From Chitinophagaceae bacterium (lineage in GTDB: Bacteria > Bacteroidota > Bacteroidia > Chitinophagales > Chitinophagaceae), in assembly GCA_016787065.1 (NCBI GenBank), contig JAEUVD010000020.1, forward strand, positions 60,885 to 124,884: a stretch of DNA of 64,000 bases, read 5' to 3'. A model generated the notes under the pieces. That model had not been told where the DNA came from and made no database searches. It saw only the letters and a list, made by a program, of their open reading frames with translations. Made by a program: the position numbers and the translations under genes. This document shows, in pieces, positions 1 through 8,703 of the stretch. Position 1 is the first letter of the stretch. Each line of letters begins with the position of its first letter.

Positions 1-873
1 AAAGGATTACAGCAATGGCATCGTTACATGAATGATTTCGGTTTGGGGCATCCGATTGGTATAGATATTCCAAATGAGAAAGGCGGAAATATTCCGGATT
101 CAAATTATTTTAATTCCGTTTATAATAAAAACTGGAATTCCTGTAACATGTCAATTATTGGCATGGGACAAGGAGAAGTATTGTTAACGCCATTACAAAT
201 GGCCAACTCCGTTTGTATCATCGCGAATAAGGGATACTACTATATACCTCATTTCGTAAAGGCTGTGAACGGCGATTCTAATCATGTTAAATTACAGAAG
301 TATCATCAAAAACATCAAGTGGCCAACATCGCCGACTCGGCGTATTGGTACGTGGCAGCAGGTATGGAGGCCGTGGTGCGTGCTGGTACAGGTAAAATTG
401 CCCGCATTCCCGATATCACGGTATGTGGTAAAACGGGTACAGCGCAAAACGAACGTATCATTGGTGGTAAACTCATCAAACTTCAAAATCACTCGATGTT
501 TGTGGCCTTCGCACCCATGCAGGATCCTAAAATTGCGGTTGCTGTTTGCATCGAAAACTCGGGTTACGGTGCTACTTGGGCCGGGCCAATTGCGAGTTTA
601 ATGATAGAACAATATTTAAAAGATTCTATTGTGAAACGAAAACCACTCGTGAAGAAAATGCAGGATGCGAAAATTATTCCGAACTATACCTATATCCTCG
701 ATTCGATTGAAAAACGAATGGCATTGGAAAAAGATATGATGAAGAATATGAGTAAAGACAGTGTACTACGACTCACACGAATAAAAGATAGTATGCGAAG
801 AGAAACTGAAAATGCTATGATGGCTTATTATTTTGAACATAAATATGGTATAAAACTAAAACGAACCCGATAA
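1..873 (+). CDS. mrdA: Penicillin-binding protein 2 (transpeptidase), 3' part
   Basis: The reading frame is open from base 1, so only the last 290 residues of the transpeptidase domain are present; the N-terminal anchor, dimerisation region and the catalytic Ser motif lie left of the window. The third active-site motif KTGT is visible at bases 430-441 (about residue 144 of the fragment). The family cross-links lateral-wall peptidoglycan in the periplasm as the elongasome partner of RodA. The stop overlaps the rodA start by one base (TAATG), so the two are translationally coupled. The charged C-terminal tail after the catalytic fold is common in Bacteroidota PBP2. Identity is inferred from the KTG box and from rodA directly downstream. 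Confidence 0.93.
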   Translation, partial: KGLQQWHRYMNDFGLGHPIGIDIPNEKGGNIPDSNYFNSVYNKNWNSCNMSIIGMGQGEVLLTPLQMANSVCIIANKGYYYIPHFVKAVNGDSNHVKLQKYHQKHQVANIADSAYWYVAAGMEAVVRAGTGKIARIPDITVCGKTGTAQNERIIGGKLIKLQNHSMFVAFAPMQDPKIAVAVCIENSGYGATWAGPIASLMIEQYLKDSIVKRKPLVKKMQDAKIIPNYTYILDSIEKRMALEKDMMKNMSKDSVLRLTRIKDSMRRETENAMMAYYFEHKYGIKLKRTR

Positions 874-2195
874 TGAGTTATCATAAAACAAGTCTTGCCG
901 ATCGCATTGATTGGTTGCTAATAATCATGTACCTCGCGCTCACAATTATCGGTGTGCTCTGTATTTATTCTGTTGAACATAGAGATACCGACATTGGCTT
1001 CTTTATTAAGAATAAAAACTATGTACAACAATTCATCTGGTTCTCCATTTCCATAGTGGTTGGTTTTGTTATCATCATGATGGATAGTAAATTCATAACA
1101 ACCATTCCTTTTTTGAGTTATGTAGTGGGTTTCTTTTTCTTGTTATTAACTCTTACCCCCTTAGGAAAAGCGGTGAAAGGGTCGAGCTCGTTTCTAAACT
1201 TAGGCTTCTTCACCTTTCAGCCCGGCGAAACGATGAAGTTATTCACGGCTTTATCTATCGCTAAATTTCTCACCTTACAAGAAGTAAACTTTCAAACTCT
1301 AAAACATCGCTTGATGTGCGCAGGAATCGCCTTGGTACCCTTGGTGTATATCATGTTATTTCAAAATGAAACCGGTTTGGCTTTGGTGTACCTCTCGTTC
1401 TTTATCGCCATGTATCGTGAAGGATTACCACGAGAAATTATAATCGTAGGTTTTTCAGTTTTAATACTCACACTGGCTACCTTACTCATTAATAAAAATA
1501 TTCTTTTTGTTCTGTTTACGGTATTAGCCATCTTGTTTTTATATACGCAACGAAAGCAACTTCGAAAGCGACGTGAGATTCTTATTTTAGTTGGAGCTGT
1601 TTGGTTTATTGCTGTATTGTTTTCACAAGTCTTAGTTCCTTTCGCATTTAAAAAAGTGTTGAAGGGCTATCAGGTTCAACGTATTTATACGATGCTCGGA
1701 CAAGAAGTGCCCGACGAGTATACCCGTGAAGGCGTGGATAATAAAAAACAGAATGCGGCCGATTACAATGTGAGTCAAAGTAAAATAGCCATTGCCTCGG
1801 GTGGTTTCATCGGAAAAGGTTTCCTTAACGGTGCACAAACTCAATATAATTGGGTGCCGGAGCAACGCACTGATTTTATTTTTTGTACCGTGGGCGAACA
1901 ATTTGGTTTTTTAGGTTCTTCCATTCTCATTCTAATTTACATGTCCTTCTTACTGCGAATTGTAAAGGTAGCTGAACGACAACGAAGTGCTTTTAGTAGA
2001 ATTTATGCGTACTGTGTTGCCGGTATACTCTTTTTTCACTTAGTGATTAATGTTGGAATGACCATTGGGCTCGCACCGGTAATTGGTATTCCGTTGCCTT
2101 TATTGAGTTATGGCGGTACCTCCTTGCTTACCTTTACCATTATGATTTTTATTCTGATTCGTTTAGATATGGATCGTCAGATGGTACTGCGCTAA
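873..2195 (+). CDS. rodA: Rod shape-determining protein RodA (SEDS glycosyltransferase)
   Basis: A 440-residue polytopic membrane protein of the FtsW/RodA/SpoVE (SEDS) family, which polymerises lipid II into glycan strands. Many hydrophobic segments are visible. The C-terminal part carries the SEDS signatures: the G-x-P-LPLLSYGGTS stretch near residues 405-418, and the QxxFIxxxxGEQFGFLGS-type region near residues 328-345. The extended central soluble stretch (about 262-300) is usual in Bacteroidota RodA. It overlaps mrdA upstream and the next gene downstream by one base each (TAATG in both cases), so the three form one tight operon. RodA rather than FtsW because of the PBP2 neighbour. Confidence 0.93.
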   Translation: MSYHKTSLADRIDWLLIIMYLALTIIGVLCIYSVEHRDTDIGFFIKNKNYVQQFIWFSISIVVGFVIIMMDSKFITTIPFLSYVVGFFFLLLTLTPLGKAVKGSSSFLNLGFFTFQPGETMKLFTALSIAKFLTLQEVNFQTLKHRLMCAGIALVPLVYIMLFQNETGLALVYLSFFIAMYREGLPREIIIVGFSVLILTLATLLINKNILFVLFTVLAILFLYTQRKQLRKRREILILVGAVWFIAVLFSQVLVPFAFKKVLKGYQVQRIYTMLGQEVPDEYTREGVDNKKQNAADYNVSQSKIAIASGGFIGKGFLNGAQTQYNWVPEQRTDFIFCTVGEQFGFLGSSILILIYMSFLLRIVKVAERQRSAFSRIYAYCVAGILFFHLVINVGMTIGLAPVIGIPLPLLSYGGTSLLTFTIMIFILIRLDMDRQMVLR

Positions 2196-3130
2196 TGAAA
2201 GGGAAATTCATTTTCTTGTTACTTTATGCTGCGCTTTTTATAGCCGGTGTTTATTGGTTACTCGATTTCCGAAATCAAAGTCAGTTCGAATATATCCCTC
2301 AACCTAACCTATACGCATTATACGATACAACCGAGAACCCTTGGCGAGCCTTGCATTCACCTTATACCAGAACCGATTCGTTATTCGCTGAAGGTCTTCT
2401 GCACAACGTGATTCAATGCCATGCACAAGATGCCGATTTTATTAAACATCAAAAAATAGCAAACTACCTTATTGAACAATTAGCACCGTATCATGGAGAA
2501 CCTCCTTCGTGGTTATTCGACTTATCGGTTTCCGAACAACTAGAGGCCATACGAAACAACCAAACGGAGGTTTTCTGTACGCAATACAGTGCGTTATATA
2601 CGTATCTCGCTCGTTGTGCAGGACTCACCGTACGACGCATCGAGGCTATGGGAAAAAATGATCGACACGCTATTCAAGAAACATACGATCGACAGCAGCA
2701 ATGTTGGATTTTCTCCGACTTACTCAATGAAGTAGTTGCCGTGTACCATAACAATAAACCAATTCATTGTGTTGATCTCTTAACTTTTTTAAGAAAGAAT
2801 AAAACAGAGCAACTTACAATTTTAGGACGCGCGTCTAAGATGTTTTCGTTTCAAACATATGAAGAAGCTGCTCGCTTCGATTTCGATGATCAAGTTATTC
2901 TTCATTTCTACCACGAACAGAATCTGCCTTGGTTATATTCCGATGAACAACGTTTGCATCGTTTTCTCACACTCGATAATTGGTTTGAACGTTATGCCGA
3001 AACACCTATGAGTAATTGGAAGGCTTATCTTAAATATGTGTTGTTCGCACTCATTTTTTTCATAGGATTTCAAACCGTGTATCGGTTTTATTCATTGTTT
3101 CTTGTAGAAAAGAAAGCCCCTTTAAACTAG
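2195..3130 (+). CDS. Membrane-anchored transglutaminase-like protein, operon partner of rodA
   Basis: 311 residues with an N-terminal transmembrane segment (about 5-23), a soluble domain, and a second membrane segment near the C-terminus (about 279-303). The middle fits a transglutaminase-like cysteine protease core: Cys128 in the context FCTQYSALY, then a G-x-x-x-R motif, His158 and Asp175 (in the WIFSD context), which is the C-H-D triad order of the family. The start overlaps the rodA stop by one base, so it is co-expressed with PBP2 and RodA. A role in envelope or peptidoglycan processing is inferred only from this position. The triad is what I see; substrate and function are unknown. Confidence 0.7.
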   Translation: MKGKFIFLLLYAALFIAGVYWLLDFRNQSQFEYIPQPNLYALYDTTENPWRALHSPYTRTDSLFAEGLLHNVIQCHAQDADFIKHQKIANYLIEQLAPYHGEPPSWLFDLSVSEQLEAIRNNQTEVFCTQYSALYTYLARCAGLTVRRIEAMGKNDRHAIQETYDRQQQCWIFSDLLNEVVAVYHNNKPIHCVDLLTFLRKNKTEQLTILGRASKMFSFQTYEEAARFDFDDQVILHFYHEQNLPWLYSDEQRLHRFLTLDNWFERYAETPMSNWKAYLKYVLFALIFFIGFQTVYRFYSLFLVEKKAPLN

Positions 3131-3156
3131 TTCGGTGCTATATAAAATTCTCCTCC

Positions 3157-3164
3157 TATATTCG
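3157..3164 (+). promoter_or_regulatory. -7 promoter box (TATATTCG) of the MBL hydrolase gene
   Basis: It matches the Bacteroidota -7 consensus TAnnTTTG with one mismatch and ends 5 nt before the chosen ATG at 3170. No clear -33 TTTG was found. The position argues against the in-frame GTG at 3164, which overlaps the box. Confidence 0.5.
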
Positions 3165-3169
3165 TGGCT

Positions 3170-3910
3170 ATGCATATAATTCCATTGTCGGAAGGCGTAT
3201 TTACGATCGGTCATGATAAAGTTTTCGTGCCCTTTGATGTGAATGAACATCAATTACATCATCGTCCTGTTGGGTCGCTGTTAGTGGAAATTCAACCCTT
3301 TGTAGTAATCGTAAATAATCAGACCATTTTATTTGATACCGGACTTGGTTTTACCTTGCCCGATGGTGAATTACAACTACATGCTAACCTTGCTCATGTT
3401 GGTTTATCACCCAGCGATATTGATAAAGTAATTTTATCACATTTACATAAAGATCATGCCGGAGGAATTACCTATACCGATGCTTTGGGTATAGAACAGC
3501 TAAGTTTCCCGAAGGCTACTTATTACATAGGACAACAAGAGTTTGATTTTGCAGTATCGAAAGGAGCACCTTCGTATATCGTAGAAGATTTTTTGATGTT
3601 GAAGAATAACCCACAAGTAGAATGGTTATCGGAAGAAGGAAACATAGAGGGCTTTATACAATTTCATACCAGTGGAGGACATTGTCCGTATCATCAATGT
3701 TTTTTAATAGATGACGGAAAGGAAAAAGTTTTTTTCGGAGGGGATGTTGCACCGCAATTCAAGCAATTAAAAACGCGATATATAGCAAAGTATGATTTTG
3801 ATGGTAAGCGTAGTATGGAAATGCGACAACACTATGCCCATCAAGGTAAAGAGGAGGGTTGGAAATTTTTATTCTATCATGATGTGCAATTGCCTGTAGG
3901 GCAATTTTAA
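3170..3910 (+). CDS. MBL-fold metallo-hydrolase
   Basis: 246 residues with the metallo-beta-lactamase zinc motif HxHxDH at residues 91-96 (HLHKDH), followed by further ligands expected near the GGH (about 168) and GGDV (about 182) segments. It resembles the lactonase or glyoxalase-like MBL proteins of Bacteroidota; substrate unknown. There is no signal peptide, so it is probably cytoplasmic. I chose the ATG at 3170 because the upstream GTG lies inside a -7 promoter box. It has its own promoter although it follows the rodA operon by about 40 nt. Confidence 0.85.
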   Translation: MHIIPLSEGVFTIGHDKVFVPFDVNEHQLHHRPVGSLLVEIQPFVVIVNNQTILFDTGLGFTLPDGELQLHANLAHVGLSPSDIDKVILSHLHKDHAGGITYTDALGIEQLSFPKATYYIGQQEFDFAVSKGAPSYIVEDFLMLKNNPQVEWLSEEGNIEGFIQFHTSGGHCPYHQCFLIDDGKEKVFFGGDVAPQFKQLKTRYIAKYDFDGKRSMEMRQHYAHQGKEEGWKFLFYHDVQLPVGQF

Positions 3911-4051
3911 GTAACAGGAAGGTAATGAATAATTAAAACGAATAATCCGATACCGATTTCAAAACAGGTGACAATTCTGAATCTACATGGTTCGGAAACT
4001 TAGTTTTTTAAGCAATAGGTGTCGAATGCTATACAATTTCTAATTCCGTGC

Positions 4052-4059
4052 TACCTTTG
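4052..4059 (+). promoter_or_regulatory. -7 promoter box (TACCTTTG) of ruvB
   Basis: Exact TAnnTTTG match that ends 6 nt before the ruvB ATG at 4066, predicting a very short or absent 5' leader. No -33 TTTG at the usual 17-23 nt spacing. Confidence 0.65.
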
Positions 4060-4065
4060 GCGAGC

Positions 4066-5088
4066 ATGTCTAATCCAAACCTTCAGGCAAATCCTTCTTC
4101 CGGTGATAGAGAATTTGAAAACAGCATTCGTCCGTCGAATATTGGTGAATTTACCGGTCAGCCCGAATTGATTGAAAACCTAAAAATTTTTATTCAAGCG
4201 GCTAATCAACGGGGAGAGTCGTTAGACCATGTATTATTTCATGGCCCTCCCGGTTTGGGTAAAACTACCTTATCGCGCATAGTTGCTAACGAATTGGGAG
4301 TTCAAATTAAAGAAACAAGTGGTCCGGTTATTGAAAAGCCTGCGGATTTAGCCGGCTTACTTACCTCCCTCGAACCGCGTGATGTTTTATTTATCGATGA
4401 AATTCATCGTTTAAGTACGGTGGTGGAAGAGTATTTGTACGCAGCGATGGAAGATTATAAAATCGATATCATGATTGATACCGGTCCGAATGCACGCAGT
4501 ATTCAAATTGCTTTAAACCCGTTTACTTTGGTGGGGGCTACTACGCGTTCCGGCTTGCTCACAGCACCTTTATTATCGCGTTTTGGAATTAAATCGCGAT
4601 TGGAATATTATCCTGCGGAGGTAATTCAACGCATCTTAATTCGTAGCGCCGATGTGCTCCAAGTAAAAATTACTTCGGATGCAAGTGCAGAAATAGCGCG
4701 ACGAAGTAGAGGTACACCGCGTATTGCCAATGGATTACTCCGACGTATGCGCGACTTTGCTCAGATTCTCGGTAATGGCGTTATTGATATGGGTATTGCC
4801 GAACATGGCTTAAAAGCATTGAAAGTAGACGCTAATGGTTTAGATGAAATGGATAATAAAATTTTACTAACGATTATCGAGAAGTTTAAAGGCGGCCCTG
4901 TAGGAATCAGTAATATAGCTACATCTGTTGCTGAAGAAGCCGGTACCATTGAAGAAGTGTACGAACCGTTTTTAATTCAAGAGGGTTACCTCATTCGAAC
5001 ACCACGCGGACGAGAAGCGACCGAAAAAACCTATCGTCATTTTAATAAAGAAAATCACTGGCGAGGTAATAATGGAACGTTGTTTTAA
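4066..5088 (+). CDS. ruvB: Holliday junction branch migration helicase RuvB
   Basis: 340-residue AAA+ motor that drives branch migration of Holliday junctions with RuvA. Walker A (GPPGLGKTT, about residues 60-68), Walker B (LFIDEIHR) and the sensor region GATTRSGLL are all present, and the C-terminal winged-helix lobe follows (about 255-335). Length is normal for the family. The start at 4066 (MSNPNLQ) is preferred over an in-frame GTG at 4048 because a -7 promoter box lies between them. ruvA and ruvC are not nearby. Confidence 0.96.
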   Translation: MSNPNLQANPSSGDREFENSIRPSNIGEFTGQPELIENLKIFIQAANQRGESLDHVLFHGPPGLGKTTLSRIVANELGVQIKETSGPVIEKPADLAGLLTSLEPRDVLFIDEIHRLSTVVEEYLYAAMEDYKIDIMIDTGPNARSIQIALNPFTLVGATTRSGLLTAPLLSRFGIKSRLEYYPAEVIQRILIRSADVLQVKITSDASAEIARRSRGTPRIANGLLRRMRDFAQILGNGVIDMGIAEHGLKALKVDANGLDEMDNKILLTIIEKFKGGPVGISNIATSVAEEAGTIEEVYEPFLIQEGYLIRTPRGREATEKTYRHFNKENHWRGNNGTLF

Positions 5089-5147
5089 ATCAATGTATGT
5101 GGTATAATACTAAATAACTTCATGAATAGCGTAGAATTTACGCGGCT

Positions 5148-5492
5148 TTAATCACGCAAGGCATCAACAATCATACAAAATAATTTATCTTTTTGTTGTT
5201 GAAACAAAGGCAGTTCTTCAAATGGAACTAAACAAGGATGTGTTTTTTTATCCGCATCTTTTTCTAAACCAAAGGTCCAACCTTGTTTTACTTTTTCTTC
5301 CATCCATTGTATATGTTGCGCATTGAACCCTTGTTCCGGATGCGCTAAACGATGCGTTACACCTTCGATGGTAGAAACATGTTGCCAATCTTCCGCTTCT
5401 TCCCAATCGGGTAAACCATAATCTTGCTGGGTTTCACAAAATGCTTTCATCGCTTGGTGACAAACCTTGGCTATATGTTCAACAGAGTTCAT
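5148..5492 (-). CDS. RyR-domain protein
   Basis: 114 residues that consist of one RyR domain, the module named after the ryanodine receptor and also found as small bacterial and phage proteins. The family pattern is visible: an N-terminal HIAKVCHQA helix, the PDW-E-A-(E)DW-QxxS-I-GV block, then GWTFG followed by K-THPCLVPFEELP and a final helix KDKLFCMIVDAL. The molecular function of single-domain bacterial RyR proteins is not settled; ligand binding is an inference from other RyR-containing proteins. It is a monocistronic gene with its own promoter, convergent with ruvB. Confidence 0.85.
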   Translation of the reverse strand: MNSVEHIAKVCHQAMKAFCETQQDYGLPDWEEAEDWQHVSTIEGVTHRLAHPEQGFNAQHIQWMEEKVKQGWTFGLEKDADKKTHPCLVPFEELPLFQQQKDKLFCMIVDALRD

Positions 5493-5496
5493 GCAT

Positions 5497-5504
5497 CAAA
5501 AGTA
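5497..5504 (-). promoter_or_regulatory. -7 promoter box (TACTTTTG) of the RyR gene
   Basis: Minus-strand match to TAnnTTTG, 4 nt before the ATG at 5492, again suggesting a nearly leaderless transcript. Confidence 0.6.
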
Positions 5505-5841
5505 CTATTGTCCGACTAAATTATTGGAACGCATATTTTAATAATCTTTATGATATGCGTTGATTTTTGTGCTAACTAACCTTCATCTAGAAATTATTAT
5601 CGAATGCCATAAAACCTACATCTTATCACCGAAGGTGAAAATCATAAAGAATTCTTGCAAAAAGAAATCTTAATAAATCTGTTACATCTTAAAAACCTGC
5701 GTTCCGAAATTTAAGAAAAGGGATGAAAGAAAGTATAAATTATATCTCGGATCACACTAAGTCAATAATTGATATGAGTTACAAGGTGGGTTGTTTTTTT
5801 CAATAACCTAATTCTTAGATTTAGGTTCTTACATCATACCT
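5505..5841. other. Intergenic region between the RyR gene and mutL
   Basis: About 360 nt lie between the divergent RyR gene and mutL, including the two promoter boxes annotated separately. The sequence is AT-rich with no conserved-looking ORF, no strong inverted repeat followed by a T tract, and no recognisable RNA. I see nothing further in it. Confidence 0.5.
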
Positions 5842-5849
5842 TATCTTCG
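5842..5849 (+). promoter_or_regulatory. -7 promoter box (TATCTTCG) of mutL
   Basis: One mismatch to TAnnTTTG; it ends 4 nt before the mutL ATG at 5854. Confidence 0.55.
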
Positions 5850-5853
5850 CAAC

Positions 5854-7668
5854 ATGTCTGAAGTTATTCAGTTATTGCCCGATCATATTGCCAACCAGAT
5901 TGCCGCCGGTGAGGTAATCCAACGTCCGGCTAGTGCAGTAAAAGAAATGCTCGAAAATGCTATCGACGCAGGAGCTACGCATATCCATCTCATTATTAAA
6001 GACGCCGGTAAGGAACTGATTCAAGTGAATGATGATGGTAAAGGAATGTCGCCAATTGACGCACGCATGTGTTTTGAGCGTCACGCCACGTCTAAAATTA
6101 GAACCATCGACGATCTTTTTGAAATTCGCACCATGGGTTTTAGGGGTGAAGCGCTGGCCAGTATTGCCGCCGTAGCACAAGTGGAATTGAAAACAAAACC
6201 GAAAGATAGTGAAGTTGGTACACGAATCGTTGTGGAGAATTCTGAAGTACAAATTCAGGAGCCCTGTTCCATGAATCAGGGCACGCATCTTTCAGTAAAA
6301 AATCTATTCTTCAATATTCCAGCCCGAAGAAATTTTCTTAAATCTACTACTACAGAAACTAGGCATATTCTAGATGAGTTTATTCGCGTAGCGATGGCCT
6401 TCCCGGAAATTGCTTTTAAGTTTACGAATAATAGCGCTGATATTTTCCATTTGGAATCTGGAAAATTGAAACTTCGCATTTTGAGTTTACTCGGGCAGAA
6501 TTTGAATAATAAATTAGTACCTGTTCAGGAAGAAGCAGGCTTTATTCAAATACAAGGTTTTGTAGCATCACCCGATGCGGCTTCACGAACTCGCGGCAAT
6601 CAGTTTTTCTTTGTGAACAATCGATTTATTAAGAGTGCCTACCTCAATCATGCAGTAACTCAATCGTATCAGAATTTAATTGCGAAGGATGAATTTCCAT
6701 TGTTCGTTTTATTCCTTGCAATCGACCCGAAACGAGTTGATATTAATGTACATCCAACCAAACAAGAAATTAAGTTCGATGAAGAGAAGATGATTTATGC
6801 TATCGTGCATGCTGCCGTTAAACGCGCACTTAGTCAGTATAGCATAGCCCCTTCACTCGATTTTAGTTTAGACGCGAATATCGAACATCTGCCATCTATC
6901 ACGCAACCCTTCAGTAAGCAGAAACAGGAACATACGAAGTCTGATTATTTGTTTCAATCATTTACTGAAAAAGGGCAGGCTCATTTTCTCGATAAGAAAC
7001 CCAAAATAGCCAATTGGCAAGAATTGTATCAGGTACAACAACAACTGAATCCGGAATTAACGGCTCCAGAAACAAAGCCTGAACCTGTTTTTGAAGAGTC
7101 ATTTCAAGAAGAGTTTCTTCAAATTAATAAAGCATACATTATTGCCACAACAAAATCAGGTTGTTTATTTATTAATCAACATTTGGCACACGAACGTATT
7201 TTATATGAACGCTTTCAGCGTACCCGATTACAACCACTAACCATTCAAAAGTGTTTACTTCCGGTGATGCTCGAGTTTAATGCAGTAGATACTGTAATGC
7301 TTGAATCCATGTTGGATGATTTGTTGAATTTAGGTTTTGAAATTGAGAAATTCGGACAACAATCGTTTACCATTCAAGGTATTCCAGCCGATGTAAAACC
7401 GGGTAAGGAGAAAGAGACCATCGAGCAACTCATGGAATCGTACAAACATTTTTCGTCAGAAGTTAAATTAGAGAAGCGTGAAAAATTAATTAGGCTCATG
7501 GCCTCTCAACAAGCCATTCCGGAAGGGAAAAAATTAAGTAAAGCGGAAATGCAAGAGCTATTTCAACAACTCTTGTTATGTGAGCAACCGTCTTTAGCGC
7601 CAAATGGTAAGAAGATTATGGCTCGAATTACTTCGAAAGATATTGAACTGCTTATTCAACAGAGTTAG
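5854..7668 (+). CDS. mutL: DNA mismatch repair protein MutL
   Basis: 604 residues of the GHKL ATPase family that links MutS mismatch recognition to strand excision. N-terminal motifs are intact: ENAIDAGA (about 34-41), DDGKGM and GFRGEAL. The transducer domain follows (about 215-330), then a variable linker rich in Q, K and P, and the dimerisation domain from about residue 415. The segment corresponding to the endonuclease metal motif DQHA(x)2E(x)4E reads N441-Q-H-L-A-H-E447-RILY-E452, so the leading Asp is Asn here. A lipoprotein gene starts 5 nt downstream. Confidence 0.96.
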   Translation: MSEVIQLLPDHIANQIAAGEVIQRPASAVKEMLENAIDAGATHIHLIIKDAGKELIQVNDDGKGMSPIDARMCFERHATSKIRTIDDLFEIRTMGFRGEALASIAAVAQVELKTKPKDSEVGTRIVVENSEVQIQEPCSMNQGTHLSVKNLFFNIPARRNFLKSTTTETRHILDEFIRVAMAFPEIAFKFTNNSADIFHLESGKLKLRILSLLGQNLNNKLVPVQEEAGFIQIQGFVASPDAASRTRGNQFFFVNNRFIKSAYLNHAVTQSYQNLIAKDEFPLFVLFLAIDPKRVDINVHPTKQEIKFDEEKMIYAIVHAAVKRALSQYSIAPSLDFSLDANIEHLPSITQPFSKQKQEHTKSDYLFQSFTEKGQAHFLDKKPKIANWQELYQVQQQLNPELTAPETKPEPVFEESFQEEFLQINKAYIIATTKSGCLFINQHLAHERILYERFQRTRLQPLTIQKCLLPVMLEFNAVDTVMLESMLDDLLNLGFEIEKFGQQSFTIQGIPADVKPGKEKETIEQLMESYKHFSSEVKLEKREKLIRLMASQQAIPEGKKLSKAEMQELFQQLLLCEQPSLAPNGKKIMARITSKDIELLIQQS

Positions 7669-7673
7669 GGTGT

Positions 7674-8648
7674 ATGAAACAAATAGTAGGTATTGTTTTA
7701 TGTTGTTTACTTATCAGTTTGGTAATGAGCTCTTGCTCAAAGAAAATAGATACATCGTCCGTGGAGGATTTTTCTATTCAACAAGATATTAATTTGAATA
7801 AAATAATACAGGTTAATCAAACACGATGGATTATTGGTGGAGAGAAGTTTACAAAATCGTATGTTGGACGGTTTCAACAAAATCAGTTAAACGCGGTGAG
7901 CTTACCACCGGATGGTTTACAAACCGAAATTTATGATATGGCTACCAATGAAGAAGGTAAGATGGTTTGCGTTACAAATAGTGCAGGATTATTTTTAAGC
8001 TCAGATACCGGTAACTCGTGGCATTTTGTACAAAGTCCGATTTGGAGAGAAATGAAAGGCGTACTATTTTATAGTACCGATAGTATGTTAATAGCAGGGA
8101 AGGGGAGCAGCAACTATGGGTACTTAGCAAAAGGTAATTCGGAAGCACTAGGATTACATGTTGAACAGAACACGTATAAGTTTGAATTGAATGATATTGA
8201 GCGTACACCGAATGGGGCGCTGTATGCTTGCGGTTATGGTTCCGTGTTAAAATCTGAAGATGCTGGATCTACATGGCGTTTTTTAGATGTCAAGAACGAC
8301 TGGTTCCGGAGTATGTATTGGAAAGATAATCAAGAGGGGTATGTGCTAGGGTACGAAGGAAGTATAGTTAAAACAATGGATGCCGGGTTGCATTGGGAAT
8401 TTCTTCGGAACGGAAATAATTCCTTTTTCAAACGCTACCACTTAGCGGCTATTAGCGGAAATGAATCGTTAGTAGTAGTTGTTGGCGAAAGTGGTTTGGT
8501 ATTAGTAAGTCGGGATGCTGGAAGTCATTGGAAAACAGTTCGTTCGTTTACCAAGCAAAATCTGCATGGTATTTTTATGGAAGGAGAGAATCAGTTTATG
8601 GTATGTGGCGCACAAGGTTCTTTATTTAGAATTACCTTGGCAGACTAG
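7674..8648 (+). CDS. Ycf48/BNR-like beta-propeller lipoprotein
   Basis: 324 residues. The N-terminus is a lipoprotein signal with the lipid-attachment Cys at residue 21 (MSSC). The rest contains repeated blocks of the Ycf48/BNR type, with the recurrent pattern S-x-D-x-G-x-x-W at three or more places (for example SSDTGNSWHF, SEDAGSTWRF, TMDAGLHWEF, SRDAGSHWKT), consistent with a beta-propeller. It is probably exported and lipid-anchored. It starts 5 nt after mutL, but a functional link to mismatch repair is unlikely. Specific role unknown. Confidence 0.75.
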   Translation: MKQIVGIVLCCLLISLVMSSCSKKIDTSSVEDFSIQQDINLNKIIQVNQTRWIIGGEKFTKSYVGRFQQNQLNAVSLPPDGLQTEIYDMATNEEGKMVCVTNSAGLFLSSDTGNSWHFVQSPIWREMKGVLFYSTDSMLIAGKGSSNYGYLAKGNSEALGLHVEQNTYKFELNDIERTPNGALYACGYGSVLKSEDAGSTWRFLDVKNDWFRSMYWKDNQEGYVLGYEGSIVKTMDAGLHWEFLRNGNNSFFKRYHLAAISGNESLVVVVGESGLVLVSRDAGSHWKTVRSFTKQNLHGIFMEGENQFMVCGAQGSLFRITLAD

Positions 8649-8703
8649 TTGAATGAAGATTGAAACCATCACTTTTCTTTTGTTGAAGATTTTAATAAAA
8701 CAC

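Noticed and set aside
5120..5150. Small inverted repeat GCGTA/TACGC between ruvB and the RyR gene
   Set aside because: Only 5 bp and no T tract; not enough to call a terminator.
5872..6288. 138-aa minus-strand ORF opposite mutL
   Set aside because: Shadow of the highly conserved MutL ATPase domain; no start context or family pattern.
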